DNA of 64,000 bases from Bacteroides oleiciplenus YIT 12058 (GTDB lineage: Bacteria > Bacteroidota > Bacteroidia > Bacteroidales > Bacteroidaceae), in the NCBI RefSeq assembly GCF_000315485.1, contig NZ_JH992942.1:660028-724027 (forward strand), written 5' to 3'. Positions 50,629-61,200 of this stretch are shown here, piece by piece. The first letter of the stretch is position 1; each line of letters opens with the position of its first letter. The notes beneath the pieces were generated by a model. The model saw nothing but the letters and a program-made list of their open reading frames with translations, made no database searches and was not told the DNA's origin. The position numbers and the translations under genes are program-made.

Positions 50629-51696
50629 ATGAAGTTGAATAGTCGATTATATTTATTCGTACTCCCTTTGTTATTACTGTCTGGATGCACTTCGAATCAG
50701 GAAAGTGAACCTGTGGAAAATACTCCCAAACTGGTGTTCCGTCTTTCCAATGAATTAAAGCCGGATAGCAGGATATGGGAAATTTCCAATCTTTTTCGTA
50801 ATGAATTGGAGAAAGCTTCACCTGATGGGGAAATCGAAGCTGGGGAGATAAAGGTTATTTTTTATGATCAGGGAACTGTAGGCTCTGAACGACAATTATT
50901 AGAGAGTTGCTATTTTGATGTACTCGAAATGGTTCAGGTTAATTCGTCAATTCTAACTACGATTGATCCTGCATATAGTATTTTAGATTTGCCTTATCTG
51001 TTTGTTACAGAGGAACAACATGCAAGAGTATTAAATGGTGAAATAGGCAGAAAGTTTCTTCAACGTTTGGCTAGATTCAATTTACATGGTCTGAGCTTTT
51101 ATAGTACAGGATTCCGTAACCTGTTCTATAAATATCCGGTTGACAGCATAGAAGTAAAGAGTCCTCGTGATTTTCATGGGCTTAAGATACGGGTTATGGA
51201 GAGTCCGGTTATGATAAATTCCATTAATGCTATTGGAGCTACTGCTACCCCGATTCCTTTTTCGGAACTTTTTCAATCAATGAAGACTGGAGTTGTGGAT
51301 GGAGCGGAAAATAGTGCCAGAATCTTTATGTCTTATAAATACTATGAGGCTGGTTGTAATCAGTTTACTTTAACCGAGCATTTTGCCAATCAACATATTC
51401 TGATAGCTAATGCCAAGTGGTTTGCATCTTTGGAGCCTAAGTATCAAAAAAGAATAAATGAAGCCATTATTATCTCTCAGCAGAAGTTCGATGAAATTTG
51501 GAAGCATACTACCGAAGAGTCGCTATGTGAAATGCAAAAACATGGGGTTATGGTCAATGAGATTAAAGATAAGACTCCTTTTATTACCAGGGCTAATAAG
51601 GTTATCGAGCAATTCAGTGATAGGTATCCGATGGAGTCAGAAGAATTGCTTTTTGATATAATGAATATACGTAACGAATCTTTTGATAATAAATAG
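50629..51696 (+). CDS. TRAP transporter substrate-binding lipoprotein (DctP family)
   Basis: This 355-residue protein has a lipoprotein signal (MKLNSRLYLFVLPLLLLSGC). DctP-family features are KLVFRLSNELKPDSRIW, EIKVIFYDQGTVGSERQLLE, YSILDLPYLFVTEEQHARVL, FRNLFYKYPVDSIEVKSPRD, GLKIRVMESPVMINSINAIG (the Arg of the RVM segment normally pairs with a substrate carboxylate) and PFSELFQSMKTGVVDGAENS. It would capture the substrate in the periplasm and pass it to DctQ/DctM. The conserved Arg favours an acidic substrate, though some members bind neutral polyols or ketoses. The dctQ start is 2 bp after its stop. Confidence 0.93.
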   Translation: MKLNSRLYLFVLPLLLLSGCTSNQESEPVENTPKLVFRLSNELKPDSRIWEISNLFRNELEKASPDGEIEAGEIKVIFYDQGTVGSERQLLESCYFDVLEMVQVNSSILTTIDPAYSILDLPYLFVTEEQHARVLNGEIGRKFLQRLARFNLHGLSFYSTGFRNLFYKYPVDSIEVKSPRDFHGLKIRVMESPVMINSINAIGATATPIPFSELFQSMKTGVVDGAENSARIFMSYKYYEAGCNQFTLTEHFANQHILIANAKWFASLEPKYQKRINEAIIISQQKFDEIWKHTTEESLCEMQKHGVMVNEIKDKTPFITRANKVIEQFSDRYPMESEELLFDIMNIRNESFDNK

Positions 51697-51698
51697 TT

Positions 51699-52157
51699 AT
51701 GAAATATATTAATATCGTTTTAGATTACCTCTTATTTGTTATTTTAGGAGTAATGTCATTTATTATGGCGATTAATGTACTATGTCGTTTTTGCCTTAAT
51801 TTTTCAATCTATTGGGCAGATGAGTTGACACAGTCGTTGATGTTGTGGCTTACTTTTCTAGGAGCAGCTGTTGCTATACGTGAACATTTGCATTATTCTT
51901 TTAACTATATAGAACAAGTCGCTAAGGGCCGATGGAAAAAAATATTCATAATTGTCAACAAGAGTATTACTTTGGTTGGTATCTGTGTCTTGTTTTTCTG
52001 GAGTGTAGAAGTGACCGAAGGTATTGCGGATTGGATTATGCCTGCTATGGAGTTTAGCCGTGCTTGGATATATGGGGCTTGTCCGGTGGGATGTGTATTC
52101 ATGTTGATTTATTGTATTACTGATATAATATCCAGTTTTAAAACTTCAAATTTATGA
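51699..52157 (+). CDS. TRAP transporter small permease (DctQ family)
   Basis: This 152-residue inner-membrane protein has four hydrophobic helices. The family segment YWADELTQSLMLWLTFLGAA, followed by VAIREHLHYSF, is clear. It is the small subunit that joins the binding protein to the DctM channel. Its stop overlaps the dctM start (ATGA), indicating coupled translation. Confidence 0.92.
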   Translation: MKYINIVLDYLLFVILGVMSFIMAINVLCRFCLNFSIYWADELTQSLMLWLTFLGAAVAIREHLHYSFNYIEQVAKGRWKKIFIIVNKSITLVGICVLFFWSVEVTEGIADWIMPAMEFSRAWIYGACPVGCVFMLIYCITDIISSFKTSNL

Positions 52158-53494
52158 CAGCTGTATTATTAATAACTTTTCTTGTTTTGCTACTATTTAA
52201 TGTGCCGATAGCATTCTGCATGTTATTGTCTTCATTGGCTGCTTTGCTTTATGCGGATATTAACCCTATAATGGTAGCTTTGGAAACGACTCGTTCATTA
52301 TCTAATTTCTATTCATTTTTGGCGGTTCCTTTTTTTATCCTTGCAGGTGAAATTATGAGCCAAGGTGGATTATCAATGCGTCTGATTTCATTTGTAAAAT
52401 CATTTTTAGGGCATAAAAAAAGTGGTCTGCCCTTTGTAACTATTGTGGCATCTCAGTTGTTTGGTGCAGTTTCCGGTGCTTCTGCCGCAACTTGTGCTGC
52501 AATTGGAGGAATGATGATACCTGCATTGGAACGTAATGGATATCCGCGTCCGTTTTCTTCTGCATTATCAGCTTGTGCAGGGACAACAGGAGCTTTGATA
52601 CCACCTAGTATTGCGCTTCTTTTGTATGGAACCATTGCTAATGTTTCTATAGAAAAACTTTTTGTAGGTGGAATTGTACCTGGAATATTGATTGGAATCG
52701 GGCTAATGATTGTAACTAGCAGATATGCGAAGAAATTTAATGTGGTAGTTGAGGAGAAAACCTGTTTGAAAGAGCGAATAAGATGTACTGCTAAATCTAT
52801 ATGGGTGATTTTGCTAATGCTTATTATCTTTGGGGGAATTATGGGAGGTCTCTTTACTGCTACAGAAGCATCGGCTGTAGCAGTTTTGTATGCTTTGCTG
52901 GTGAGTATGATTATCTATCGACAAATAAAAATAAAGAATCTTCCAAGTCTGTTTGTTGCTGCTGCGAAAACTACGGCTGCTCTTAGCTTTTTGTTGGCGT
53001 GTGCGAGTCTGTTTGCGTGGACATTGAGTATAGGACAAATACCTGTAATAATATCTAATGCCTTAATATCTTCAAGTGATAGTATTATTAGTTTCTTCAG
53101 TGTTGATTTATCACCTGAAACTTATTTCTTCTGGAAAAAAATTATTATTCTTGCTTTATTGAATATTGCTTTATTTTTTATCAGTATGTTTATTGATGTG
53201 GCTCCAGGATTATTGATTGTAGTTCCTGTATTGCTACCTGTAAGCGAGGCTATTGGAATGGGCACAGGATTATCCGCTGTACATTTTGGAGTGCTTGTTG
53301 TTTCTAATATGATTATAGGTCTTGTGACTCCCCCAGTTGGGAGTACTCTATTTGTGGCAAGTGGAGTAGGCAAAACTACTATCAATGAAATGCTTCCTTA
53401 TGTTTTTCGTTTTCTGATGGTAATGATGATTGTGCAGTTATTGATTACATACATACCATTTGTCTCTACTGTACTGCCGTCACTGATGGGGTGA
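52154..53494 (+). CDS. TRAP transporter large permease (DctM family)
   Basis: This 446-residue protein has about twelve hydrophobic segments and the DctM signatures FYSFLAVPFFILAGEIMSQG, ASQLFGAVSGASAATCAAIG, TTGALIPPSIALLLYGTIAN and MIIGLVTPPVGSTLFVASGV. It is the Na+-coupled transport subunit in the inner membrane. TRAP systems built into Bacteroides polysaccharide-use loci are uncommon in my experience, where MFS permeases are usual. It ends the metabolic part of the operon. The ECF sigma gene follows after 80 bp with its own promoter. Confidence 0.95.
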   Translation: MTAVLLITFLVLLLFNVPIAFCMLLSSLAALLYADINPIMVALETTRSLSNFYSFLAVPFFILAGEIMSQGGLSMRLISFVKSFLGHKKSGLPFVTIVASQLFGAVSGASAATCAAIGGMMIPALERNGYPRPFSSALSACAGTTGALIPPSIALLLYGTIANVSIEKLFVGGIVPGILIGIGLMIVTSRYAKKFNVVVEEKTCLKERIRCTAKSIWVILLMLIIFGGIMGGLFTATEASAVAVLYALLVSMIIYRQIKIKNLPSLFVAAAKTTAALSFLLACASLFAWTLSIGQIPVIISNALISSSDSIISFFSVDLSPETYFFWKKIIILALLNIALFFISMFIDVAPGLLIVVPVLLPVSEAIGMGTGLSAVHFGVLVVSNMIIGLVTPPVGSTLFVASGVGKTTINEMLPYVFRFLMVMMIVQLLITYIPFVSTVLPSLMG

Positions 53495-53523
53495 GAAATT
53501 GTGTTAATTACGTTGTTTTATTA

Positions 53524-53552
53524 TTTGCTTATGATATAATTGCTTAAATTTG
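53524..53552 (+). promoter_or_regulatory. Sigma-ABfr promoter of the ECF sigma gene
   Basis: TTTG at 53524-53527 is followed 17 bp later by TAAATTTG at 53545-53552, a good match to the housekeeping promoter. Transcription would start near 53558, just upstream of an AAGGA ribosome-binding site and the GTG start. Confidence 0.65.
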
Positions 53553-53574
53553 TTCTATACGAAGGAAAACACTA

Positions 53575-54129
53575 GTGGTAAACGAAGATAGAGAAATTTT
53601 GGAAAAGTTGAAAGCTGGAGATGTACAGGCTTTTGACATTATTTATGGCCAATACTATAGGGGGCTATTTGTATTTGCTTCCCAGTATGTGGATGAGTCG
53701 GATTGTGAGGAGATTATTCAAGATGTTATGCTTTGGCTATGGGAAAATCACCATATTCTTATTCCTGAATTGTCTTTAAAGTCTCTTTTGTTTTCTGCTG
53801 TTAAGAACAAATGCTTGAATAGAATAGCTCATCTGCAAATGCGACAACGTGTACATGAAAGATTATATGAGAAGTATAAGGAAATGTTTGAAGATCCTGA
53901 TTTCTATATAGAAGGTGAGATTCTCAATTTAATTTCTAAAGCTATAAGTGAGTTGCCTGCAGATTATCGGGAAGCTTTTGAATTGAATCGATTTGAAAAT
54001 TTAACTTATAATGAGATAGCGGAAATGACAGGGGTTTCATTCAAAACTGTAGCTTATCGGATCTCTCAGTCTCTGAGAATATTGAGAGTGAAGTTGAAAG
54101 ATTATCTTCCATTAATATTGTGGTTATGA
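53575..54129 (+). CDS. ECF-type RNA polymerase sigma factor
   Basis: This 184-residue protein starts at a GTG, preceded by GAAGGA about 8 bp upstream. Region 2 (IIYGQYYRGLFVFASQYVDE, SDCEEIIQDVMLWLWENH) and region 4 (SELPADYREAFELNRFENLT, YNEIAEMTGVSFKTVAYRIS) are complete. It is the natural partner of the FecR protein at 36156 and should drive the susC-led operon when released. Normally sigma and FecR genes are adjacent in that order. Here the sigma gene is the last gene of the locus and has its own housekeeping promoter, so it can be made without the operon. Confidence 0.94.
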   Translation: MVNEDREILEKLKAGDVQAFDIIYGQYYRGLFVFASQYVDESDCEEIIQDVMLWLWENHHILIPELSLKSLLFSAVKNKCLNRIAHLQMRQRVHERLYEKYKEMFEDPDFYIEGEILNLISKAISELPADYREAFELNRFENLTYNEIAEMTGVSFKTVAYRISQSLRILRVKLKDYLPLILWL

Positions 54130-54134
54130 GATAG

Positions 54135-54187
54135 TAGTTGGTGATTAGTACTATGCAGCGTGTTGGCACACTACTAATCACTAACTA
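54135..54187. repeat. Palindrome between convergent genes, same family as 34749-34835
   Basis: Arms TAGTTGGTGATTAGTA (54135-54150) and 54172-54187 match at 15 of 16 positions. The loop carries ATGCAGCGTGTTGGCAC, which resembles the loop of the 34749 element. It lies between the stops of the sigma gene and the convergent DUF3843 gene and may end both transcripts. Confidence 0.8.
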
Positions 54188-54200
54188 TTCATAATTACCC

Positions 54201-55202
54201 TCACTCTCCTTCGTAATATTCACACAAGAAATATCGTGCAATGAAGTCCCAATACTCATGCAGCACCTCTTTTCCACCGGGGAAGGGAAGTTGCAGGTCG
54301 GGGAATAAACCTTTTGCCATACCGTATTTTAGAACATCAAAAGGGCAGGCACCCGGATAAGTGAATAAATTATATCCTTGGGTTGCGGCCTTTGCTGCAT
54401 CGTAAGTCGGGTTATTAGGATCGCAGAAACAATAGGAAGTGTTTGGGCCTACCAGCATACCTTTGGCATTGGCATAAATAACGAAATTCCTTTCATCTCT
54501 TAATTCGGGTAACAGATTCTCATCCTTATTAGCCCATTTCAACTCTTCTACAAAGAACTTGCGTAGTTCATCATAAGTGGCAAAATAAAGTAAGGGTTCT
54601 CCTTTGCTGTATGCCAGACAACTTTCTACATCTTTTTTGAGTGGCATTCCGGGTTTTATCTCAGGAAGTGGTACCATATCCATTTCCAGTAAGTCCAGTC
54701 CCATCACCCAAATCGGAGTCGATGGTTCACTACAAATGGGAGCTTCTTCAAAAGAGGCATCCATTGCGTCATATACCTTCTGGCTGAGATTCACTAAATC
54801 GGGGTCGTGAGGGTTCTGGATAATTACTTCATCTTCCTCGAAAACAGCATACCGGGAGAGGAGTGTCCATAGGACAAATGAGATGTCCTCTACGTTGATT
54901 TCATCGGGGACGTATGAATCTGTCAATTTATAGAAAGGCAGATAAGATTTATATAATCTATGGTATGCATCCGAGAACTCTTTCCAACCGCCGGATTGGG
55001 CGATGGCATCTTGTAGATAAAGGGTTAGCGAAACGGCTGCATCCACTTTCTCTTCTTCAAACTTTTTACTGTATAAAGGAGATTGGTCAATTAAGGAAAG
55101 TAGTTGGTCGGAGAAGCCCAGATACCAGGAGTCTGTCGATACTTGTTTGCTGCGTTCGTTAGCTCCTAACCAACGCTTCATGTAAATTCTTGCTTGTTTC
55201 AT
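54201..55202 (-). CDS. DUF3843 family protein
   Basis: This 333-residue cytoplasmic protein begins MKQARIYMKRWLGANERSKQ, followed by STDSWYLGFSDQLLSLIDQS. That matches the opening of DUF3843, a Bacteroidales family of unknown function. The middle is acidic and helical (YLQDAIAQSGGWKEFSDAYH). The C-terminal half contains GMLVGPNTSYCFCDPNNPTY, DAAKAATQGYNLFTYPGACP and a Tyr-rich end. No catalytic motif or membrane segment is seen. It is a single gene flanked by a palindrome and the SprA gene on the same strand, 69 bp upstream of SprA's end. Confidence 0.75.
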   Translation of the reverse strand: MKQARIYMKRWLGANERSKQVSTDSWYLGFSDQLLSLIDQSPLYSKKFEEEKVDAAVSLTLYLQDAIAQSGGWKEFSDAYHRLYKSYLPFYKLTDSYVPDEINVEDISFVLWTLLSRYAVFEEDEVIIQNPHDPDLVNLSQKVYDAMDASFEEAPICSEPSTPIWVMGLDLLEMDMVPLPEIKPGMPLKKDVESCLAYSKGEPLLYFATYDELRKFFVEELKWANKDENLLPELRDERNFVIYANAKGMLVGPNTSYCFCDPNNPTYDAAKAATQGYNLFTYPGACPFDVLKYGMAKGLFPDLQLPFPGGKEVLHEYWDFIARYFLCEYYEGE

Positions 55203-55270
55203 ATTGTTTGTTGTTAATTCTACAAAGATAGGGCTTTCCCTCGAACTTATCCCCGGCTCGTCGAAAATAT

Positions 55271-58200
55271 TTACCGTGTTAGTGAGAATTTCATGCTGAA
55301 ACCGAAGTCAGCACTGACCACCGGATAGGAGCTGGCAGATACTAACGGTGTGTTCTGCTGGCGGTCGTAGTAGAGGCGCAGGGTTAACAGGCGGCTCAGA
55401 GTGTAGTCTGCCGAACAGGAAATCTTCAGGGCTTTGTTGCCGTTAGTGGCTTGCGCAAAGCCTTGCTGGATGTCCCGGCAGAGGGCGGACTGATTGCGGA
55501 ATGAGATGTCGGCACGCAGGGCGAGGTCATGACTGATACGGTTTTTACTGTCCTTCACGTTGCGGCGGCTGAAGAGGTTGAAGTTTATAATTTTATATCC
55601 CAGGCCGATAACAAAGTCGCGGGATGCGGTTTCCACCAGTTGACAGGCACTCATACTGAGGTTGAGGATGCGGCTGGTCTTATATTCCACTTTGGCGGTG
55701 AGGCCGTTTTTGAGGGTGGCGTCCATACCGATGAGTGGTGAGAATTGCTCGTTGATGGATACCATACTTATATCGAAACGTGATGAAGGGATAGGATTTC
55801 CCGTTTGCACATCTTCCACGAAGCCGATGTCGCCCATATAGCTCATGAAACTTTGGAAGGTGTTGTAGCTGCCTACACTGTAGGTGCTCCGATAGGCATG
55901 GTTCAGGTTTACGCTGCGGAAGTTCTTCTTGAACCAGGCTATCTTGGTGAGTCCGGTGTAGGTGACACGCCAGTTCGGCATCATGGAGAATAGGCTGGGG
56001 AAGAAGTCGAGGGCAGAGTTACGGGCACTCCTTCCGGTGTAGGCGGAGAGGAAGGCTGGTATCATGACATCGGGTGAATGCTTGCTGATGGTTCCGTTTG
56101 CCGGGTCGAAGGACTTTCCTGCAAGGGTGCTGCCTTGTGGGTATTGGCTGCCAAGGAACTGGGCTTCCACACGATTACGGATGACATCGAGGTTGTTGCG
56201 GAAACGCTCAAAGGTGCCGGAATGGTAGCCATCACTTGCGCTGTGGCGTTCGAAGGCGCTGCCTATGGAGATGATGCTCATGGAGAAATTGCCACTGCGG
56301 GTGTCCGGCATTCCCTCGAACATATATTGCATTTCACGACTGCGGTTGCGGGTACGATTGGCTGTCAGGTCTATCTTGAGGTCGCGTATCGGTTCGAGGG
56401 AGATGCGCAGTTGCAAATCTTCGAGGGCATTGCTGCTGGCAGGACTGACGACGGAGTCATTGCAGATGAGCCAGTCGTTTTGCAGGGCGCGGTCGATGTA
56501 GCCGTCGCCAGTGAAGCCGAAGGCAAAGTCCATTCCCGGGGCGAGGAAGCCTCCGTGTTTCTTCTGCCCGAACATGTCGCCCACTTCGGGACGGAAACCG
56601 GGGAGGGTCATGGCATACGTATTTTTATAAGTAAAACTAAAATTGCGCACACTCATGGCCAAGCGGGCAGTGTGCTGACCGAACTTATACCACCAGCCAT
56701 CTTCCGGATTGGGACCGGGGATAACGGTGAGTTTGATGCGTGCCGTGTCCTGTGTGTCGATGCGGAGAGAATTGGCATTCAGAACCTTGTAGCGCACAGG
56801 ATAACGGCGTCCGTCTACTGTGAGGGCGCTGACTTTGGGACGGCGGGAGTTCATGCCGTGGTTGATGGTCAGGGTGGTATCTGCCCGTAGTTGTATTTCT
56901 TTGTCGAAGCGGCGGGGCTTTTGCTCTTTAGTCGAAGTAGGCTTGCGGTAGGAGGCGGAGAAGCGACGGTTCACCTTCTTCAGATAGGGTATTTTGTTAT
57001 AGAATGCTTCAAGATTGAAGCGAGAGTTGACGTCGATGCTGCGTTGATTGCTGACAGTGTTTCCCATCTCTATACCATCGGATAGAGAAACGCCACGATC
57101 CCAGTTGTAGGAAGAGGCGAAACGGAGGTCGGCACTGATCCAGTCGGTGATGGGGAATTTGTCGAACGGAAGTTTATAGGTGGCATTGAACGTTTGCTGG
57201 AAGTCGATAGGGCGACCGAGTGATAATAAACTGCGGCGTACGGTATCCTTCCATGCGGTGTATTCATCAGGGTAGAGATCTTTGTTCACTACGCCGTAGG
57301 GTTCTTCAATCTCGGCATGGGTGGCGGAGGTGAAGTTGAGGCGCAGATTCTTCGTCAGGTCCCAGCGCAGAGCGAAGTCACGGTTCCAGAGAAACTCTTT
57401 GGCGATGGAGATAGGAATGCCTTCAATACCTGTATCCCCGTTGTCTACGGATATTCCGGAGGTGAGGGCTTCGAGGTCACGGAGCTGGAGTTCATAATAA
57501 TGGCGCGTCATGTCGGTATTGAAGGCGATGCTTTGGGGCAGCCAGTTCAGGTTGAGCTCTTTGACGAAACGCATCCACGGGGATTTGCTTTCCATCCTTT
57601 TGAAGGGTTCCCATGGGCGATAGACGGGTGCATAATTGTAGGTCATGGCAGCACGCCAGTCAGTTTCATTTTCGTAGGCAGTGGTGCTGCCCTGATTGTG
57701 GCGCAGGGAACGGGAATAGCTGAAAGTGAAGTTACCCGGGTCGTAAGGCATCGGGTTCTTGCTGATGATGCTCAGACGGGCGTTGCTGAGGCTGAAGTTG
57801 CGGTAAGTTGTTATCTCACGGGCGATGTTCATCAGCGAATCGCGTTCCCAGTCAGTGCTGAAGGCATCGAGGGCGTCATCCAGTAGCATATCTTTGTCAA
57901 GCGGGTTATATTTGGGAGTGGTGGCTTCTTTGGAATAGGAGAAATAGATGGGTGCGGCCAACTTGGCTTTCTTGGGGAAGAAGCGTCCGAGGTCGAAGGT
58001 GGTGGTGAAGCTGTACTGATAGTAATCGTCCAGCCGGCGTTCGCTGACGCTTTGTTCCAGTCCGCCGAAGCCTGCCGTTTCCACGTGTCCGGCAAGATTG
58101 ATGCTGCCGATGTCGGAAAGTTGCACATTGAGGTTACCTTGTGCCGCCCAGCCGCCATCTTCGTTGAACTCGGTGAGGCGAAGTTCATTCACCCAAATCT

Positions 58201-61200
58201 CTGCCGACTTGACGGTGCGGGCATTGTTTCGCACACCAATCATCAGGGTCTTGACTTCTGCCAGTGAGGGGTTGCCAATCACGCTTATCTTGTTGGCGGG
58301 TTTGTCGGGGTCATACTCTGAGTAGACCTTGGCGTAGGTTACACCGCTATTCGAGATATTCTTCAGGCGGTTGCGGGCTTTCTTTACATTGGTGAGCACA
58401 CTGAGGTCGATGTCCAGATTGTTAGCTTTGGGCCAGACGGCGAGGCATCCGGCGGTGGTGCTTCCGTTGTATTCTCCGTGTGGGGTGAGGGTGAGGGGAA
58501 TTTCATATTCATAATAGTTGCCACGATAGTCCGAGCCGAGACGGATGAATACCGACAATTCACCGTCCTGCGGGTCGGTAGTGAGATCGGGCAGGGCTTC
58601 GGCATGGGCAAACATTTGCAGGCGTTTATATTGGCGCATGTCCATACTGGTGTTTTTGTAGACGGCACGGGCATCACCGGGAGCCAGCTTTTCAAGTTTC
58701 AGGCTCATGGCTTGCTCGTTCTGTTGGCGTAGTTGCGGCTGTCCGGGATCGATGACGCGGGAGATGCCCGGAGGCATGATATAATTCACCGGGGTGCGGT
58801 CGCCGTTTTCTTCAATGTTGACGGCGGACACTTCGAGTGTGGCGGAGCTTGTGGTGGAGACGCCTTGTTGGGTATTGTTCAGCGCATCGGTATAGGTGCG
58901 CCACTCACCGCGTATCAATTCCAGCGTGGCAAAGCGCAGCACGACGGGTTTCTCAAATCCGGTCAGGAACATGCGCATGAAGCGGATGGATTTGAAATCT
59001 TTTATACTTCCCACGGCCTCACCACTACGTACGGGTACTTTAAACTGATACCAGCTCACCTCTTCCGTCTGTCCGTTGCGCAGGCGGACGCTGACGGTTC
59101 GCTTGTCTGTGATGTAGTTTTGTCCTACTTTCAGGTCAGCGGGGGCGAGGTGGATTTTATACTGGAAATACTTCTCTGTTTCATTCAGGGTGTTGTCCTG
59201 ATTGATGTCCTCCACATCGGGCACGGTCTTTGAGGAAATATCATATCTTTCCGGGGAGTCTTCCGAAGCGGTGGAGTTGCCTTCGGTGTTGTTGTAGTAC
59301 TTGTAGCGTTCCAGAATGCTGCGTTCTTCCCGGTCATAGTCACTTCCGCGGAAGTAATGATAATTGTCGCCCGAGGGGTCGTTGTAGAACTTCTGATAGG
59401 TTTCAGTATCAACCAGCCCTTGCACTTGCGACAGATATTTCTGATAGGTTGGGAAAGTGCGCTCATCATCGGTTGAAAGTCCGTTTAGACCGACATCCTG
59501 ACGACGACGGGCACCGGCAGCGTTGTCGAAAGCGTATACCACGCTACGGTCGCGCGGTACACGTCCCCAGACAGTTTCTTCGGTCTTAGTTACGTCTCCA
59601 TCAATGGGCAGACCGTTCTCGAAAAACTTCTTGCCGTCTTTCAGGATATCTTCGGATACTTCACCGAGATTGAGGTAGAGATAGCCTCCGGAAATGTTCC
59701 GTGCAGGGGTCCGCTCCTGCACCCCAGCAGGGTTACTACCCCCCTCCTCATAGATGAAGGGGTCGAGCAGCCAAAACGTGACATATTCAATGTTCGCCGC
59801 TTCAAAATCACTTGTGTCCAGTTTACGCATCATGCCGCCCCAACGCTTTTCAGGGTTACGCAATGTGCCGTCGGCATTTAGGTCTGTATCCAGATTATAT
59901 GGTCCCCGTTCCTGTGGGTAGTACGCCAGATTCAGCACGTTCATGGCGGCGGATTCTTGATAAGGCGTCTCCTTATTCGGGAAGAGTTCCTGTTCGTACA
60001 CCTCGCGCACGTAATGGTTGCTGAGTTGGTTGAGGTCGTTCTTGATGTGCGTGGGTGTTAGTGAGGAATTGCGGCGGGTGAAGAGTCCGTCGATGTGATA
60101 CCACGCCAGCAGTGCCCGGTTTTTACCGTAGGCGATATTGTTGCTGAGCGATGCTTCCGGGAAAAGGGCAGATGAGGAAGGGTTGTAAGGCGTGCTTGCC
60201 AGCATCCAGTACGACGGTTGGCGCAGGTCGATGCCGCTTTGCGTGCTCTCGAAATCGTCGATGTACGAGGCATTTTGTTGCAGGCCTTTGGCATGCCCCG
60301 GGATGAGATGGGCAAATTCCACACCAAGGTTGATACTGCTGGGTGCGGTGGCGGTGACGAAAGGCAACTTATCCAGCATGTTCGTCAACCACTGGCTTTC
60401 CTTTTTCCACGAGGCATTCAGCCCCCACAGTGTATTGGAGAGCGGCTCGTCACCCATTGCCACTTTACTCGTCAACGGCTTCTCGCTGAGGTGCATGATG
60501 CTTCCGCCGAAGGAGAAGTTCTGCGAAAAGTCGTAGGTGAAATTCAGTCCCATCATCGTTTTGCGCTGCATGCTGTAGAGCGTGTTGCTTTCCAGGTTTA
60601 CGCTGATGGCGGTGCCTGCATCAATAATGCTTTGGTTGAGGATGGTGACCACGCCCAGTGTATAATCCACTGTATAGTCTGAATTCTCCATCAGCGTCAT
60701 GCCGCCTGCTGTCACCCGTACTGACCCTTGCGGAATGTTCATGGCTCCCAGCCGTATCTCGTTTGCATTCGAGGCACGGTATTCTCCCGTCAGGCGGTAT
60801 TTATTCTTCTCTGCCGTCTGCCGTGCCACGGTGCGGGTGGAGTCATATAGTTCCTGGAACACATATTTGTCTGCCAGCGCATCGTTCCCGATAGCCTTGC
60901 GCAGGTGACTGCCGAAAGGTTCCACTACAGGAAAGTAAATACGACCATCGGATGCCGTTACCGTATACCCCTCTACAAAGTCGAAGAAACCATCTGCGCC
61001 TGTCTGGTTCTGGCTGTTCAGACGGTCGAGGTTCATGACGCGTAACAGAGGTGTTCGGGCAATCTTACCTTCGGGTATATAACGCAGATACACTCCTGTC
61101 GTATCGCTCTGGTAGGTGATGTTCAACTGGAATTTTTCTTTCTGCACCGAGTAAGCATTGAGGCTGTAAACGTTCTTCATCATCAGGTCCCAGCAGGCGG

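Noticed and set aside
56078..56890. 270-codon plus-strand frame and several others inside sprA
   Set aside because: Long antisense frames are expected opposite this G/C-richer gene. None has recognisable domains or start signals.
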